A program made the translations under genes and the position numbers. Shown here piece by piece: positions 63,091-64,000 of a stretch of DNA of 64,000 bases (positions are counted from its first letter, which is position 1; each line of letters begins with the position of its first letter). The notes beneath the pieces were generated by a model. It was not told where the DNA came from. It did no database searches and saw nothing but the letters and a program-made list of their open reading frames with translations. The stretch comes from JBNJFY01 sp051747265 (GTDB taxonomy: Bacteria; Bacteroidota; Rhodothermia; Balneolales; Balneolaceae): NCBI GenBank assembly GCA_051747265.1, contig JBNJFY010000002.1:372001-436000 (forward strand), read 5' to 3'.

Positions 63091-63188
63091 TGCCCTAAAT
63101 GGTTGCAGTGAGGCACTGCAACCAGCGTTTGAGTTTACACTTTGTTACTTAGCAACTAAACGCTCTGCCGAGTGCCCTCACTCGGCCT
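63091..63188 (+). repeat. Repeat unit A-VIII (H4-H5 part)
   Basis: Perfect H4 GGTTGCAGTG / CACTGCAACC (63101-63123), loop arms AGCGTTT / AAACGCT, and perfect H5 (63167-63186). The linker follows, but repeat B is cut off after GTGGGC (about 63257), where the RES gene segment begins. The gap 61886-63272 is otherwise explained by A-VI, C2, the transposase remnant, A-VII and B3; 61886-62069 and 62161-62388 show nothing recognisable. Confidence 0.85.
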
Positions 63189-63272
63189 GGGTGGTGTGCT
63201 GTGGCTGGTAGAAGTTGTGGGGAGGAAGTTTTTTGAGTGTATCGTTTGTCGTGGGCTATTGATTTCTAAAAT

Positions 63273-64000
63273 TCAATTAATGGGAGACGTTTTTAAATCT
63301 AAATCAATCACTTCATGCACAACTGTGCTATTAATCTTCAATTTTTCATCATTAAATATTGCTAGATTTATTCCATCATTGTTAAGAGAACTTCCATATT
63401 CAATTGCATCATTATTCAAAGATTTTGCGTACTCACATAAATATTGTGTTGGCAAATAATCCAATTTATCATCATGCCTTCTTAATGGTTTGGAGAGTTC
63501 GTTCTCAAGTGTTTTTAAATACTTTTGATTTTTTAAATACTCATCCAGCTCGGCTCCGATAAGAAAAGGGCTAATATTATCAATTTGCCTCAAGCTAACT
63601 ACTTTTAATTTATCCTGAAGTTTATACTCAGCAATTGTTACATAATCCAAGTGAGTAGCTCGACATTCATTGACTACTGTATCAATATCTGTTGAAACAT
63701 AAAGATATGGAATTCCTGTGGGGTTGGCACGTCCAGAGGTTGCCTTACTAGCAGGTGGCTTCCCCATCTCTTTAGGTGGATGTCCCTCACGCTTCGATAC
63801 TCTAGCTCTATAAAATATTTTGCCTTTCCGATAGATTTTTGTGTGAAAATTAAAAAGATCTTCCAGCAATTCGAGATCAATCTCTTTCTCAACAAAAAAC
63901 CTATTGTTGTATTTTATTTCATTATTGAAATCATTCCAACGCTCTAAATGCTGTTCGTTAATCTGGCCATTTAAAAGGACCTTTCTTTCCACATACTCTG
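63273..64000 (-). CDS. RES-domain protein (NAD+-degrading toxin family), 5' end probably outside window
   Basis: The visible frame encodes at least 240 residues. RES motifs are clear: FYRARVSKREGH (Arg), SGRANPTGIPYLYVSTDIDTVVNECRA (GRxNPxGxxxLY...E), LPTQYLCEYAK and the late IEYGSSLNNDGINLAIF. RES toxins hydrolyse or phosphorolyse NAD+ and are often paired with a Xre-type antitoxin. A GTG at 63990-63992 could start it, but the frame stays open to the edge (Tyr, Glu), so the N-terminus may be missing. The gene is very AT-rich. Any antitoxin must lie beyond the right edge or be absent. Confidence 0.82.
   Translation of the reverse strand, partial: EYVERKVLLNGQINEQHLERWNDFNNEIKYNNRFFVEKEIDLELLEDLFNFHTKIYRKGKIFYRARVSKREGHPPKEMGKPPASKATSGRANPTGIPYLYVSTDIDTVVNECRATHLDYVTIAEYKLQDKLKVVSLRQIDNISPFLIGAELDEYLKNQKYLKTLENELSKPLRRHDDKLDYLPTQYLCEYAKSLNNDAIEYGSSLNNDGINLAIFNDEKLKINSTVVHEVIDLDLKTSPIN

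Noticed and set aside
57057..63188. Integron cassette array with attC sites
   Set aside because: The gene-repeat-gene layout and hairpins recall integrons, but the units do not show the attC core pair (RYYYAAC / GTTRRRY), gene orientations are mixed, and no IntI is visible.
57057..63188. CRISPR array
   Set aside because: Repeats are long, multi-hairpin and irregularly spaced, with no uniform spacers and no cas genes.
59497..63459. Short plus-strand reading frames crossing repeats A, B and C
   Set aside because: They are created by the GC-rich hairpins, start or stop inside repeats, and differ between copies by frameshifts.

Overview
The window reads as the chromosome of a free-living, Gram-negative member of the Balneolota/Rhodothermota (Bacteroidota-related) lineage. 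The clearest signs are two large secreted proteases ending in type IX secretion (T9SS) C-terminal sorting domains with the 'NYPNPFNP' signature, a PorX-type response regulator that controls T9SS in relatives, menaquinone-type respiration genes (NDH-2), and several lipoproteins. This placement is inferred from protein families; no rRNA gene is present.

Region 1 (1-26 kb) is mostly housekeeping: tig-clpP-clpX, tRNA-Leu(UAG), cutA, an APS reductase, a crotonase, an HtrA protease, nrnA, thiamine pyrophosphokinase, a sodium:solute symporter, the porX-tsaE pair, trhO, two T9SS-exported metalloproteases, fumarylacetoacetase with an uncharacterised partner, hemW, a gamma-carbonic-anhydrase-like protein and a DsbA-like protein. 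ClpP carries Asn where the catalytic Asp is expected.

Region 2 (26-30.2 kb) is an accessory islet on the 3' side of tRNA-Phe. It holds an HTH-linked HisKA_2 sensor kinase divergent from a CI-repressor-like gene, an AT-rich two-gene operon encoding a HipA-type kinase and a separate HipA N-lobe fused to a HIRAN domain, and a decayed C-terminal piece of a type III DNA methyltransferase.

Region 3 (30-57 kb) returns to core functions: recJ, leucine-type dehydrogenase, Hsp33, NDH-2, a zinc-finger/J-domain protein, lysC-dapB, an A-type Fe-S carrier, plsY-gpsA, lipB-lipA, lpdA, a DegT aminotransferase, prfC, a DUF72 protein and a GC-rich symporter. Two copies of a 125-bp MITE-like element (10.2 and 37.9 kb) and heptamer-based inverted repeats around the DUF72 gene are embedded here.

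Region 4 (57-64 kb) is gene-poor and the most unusual part. Five isolated genes (lipoprotein, membrane protein, RhuM-like, DUF6429, RES-domain toxin) are separated by repeated, co-oriented multi-hairpin units with compensatory base changes in their stems. They are accompanied by a duplicated symporter 3' end and a remnant of a REP-associated tyrosine transposase. It looks like a hotspot where genes have been inserted repeatedly into a structured repeat array; the mechanism is not visible in this window.
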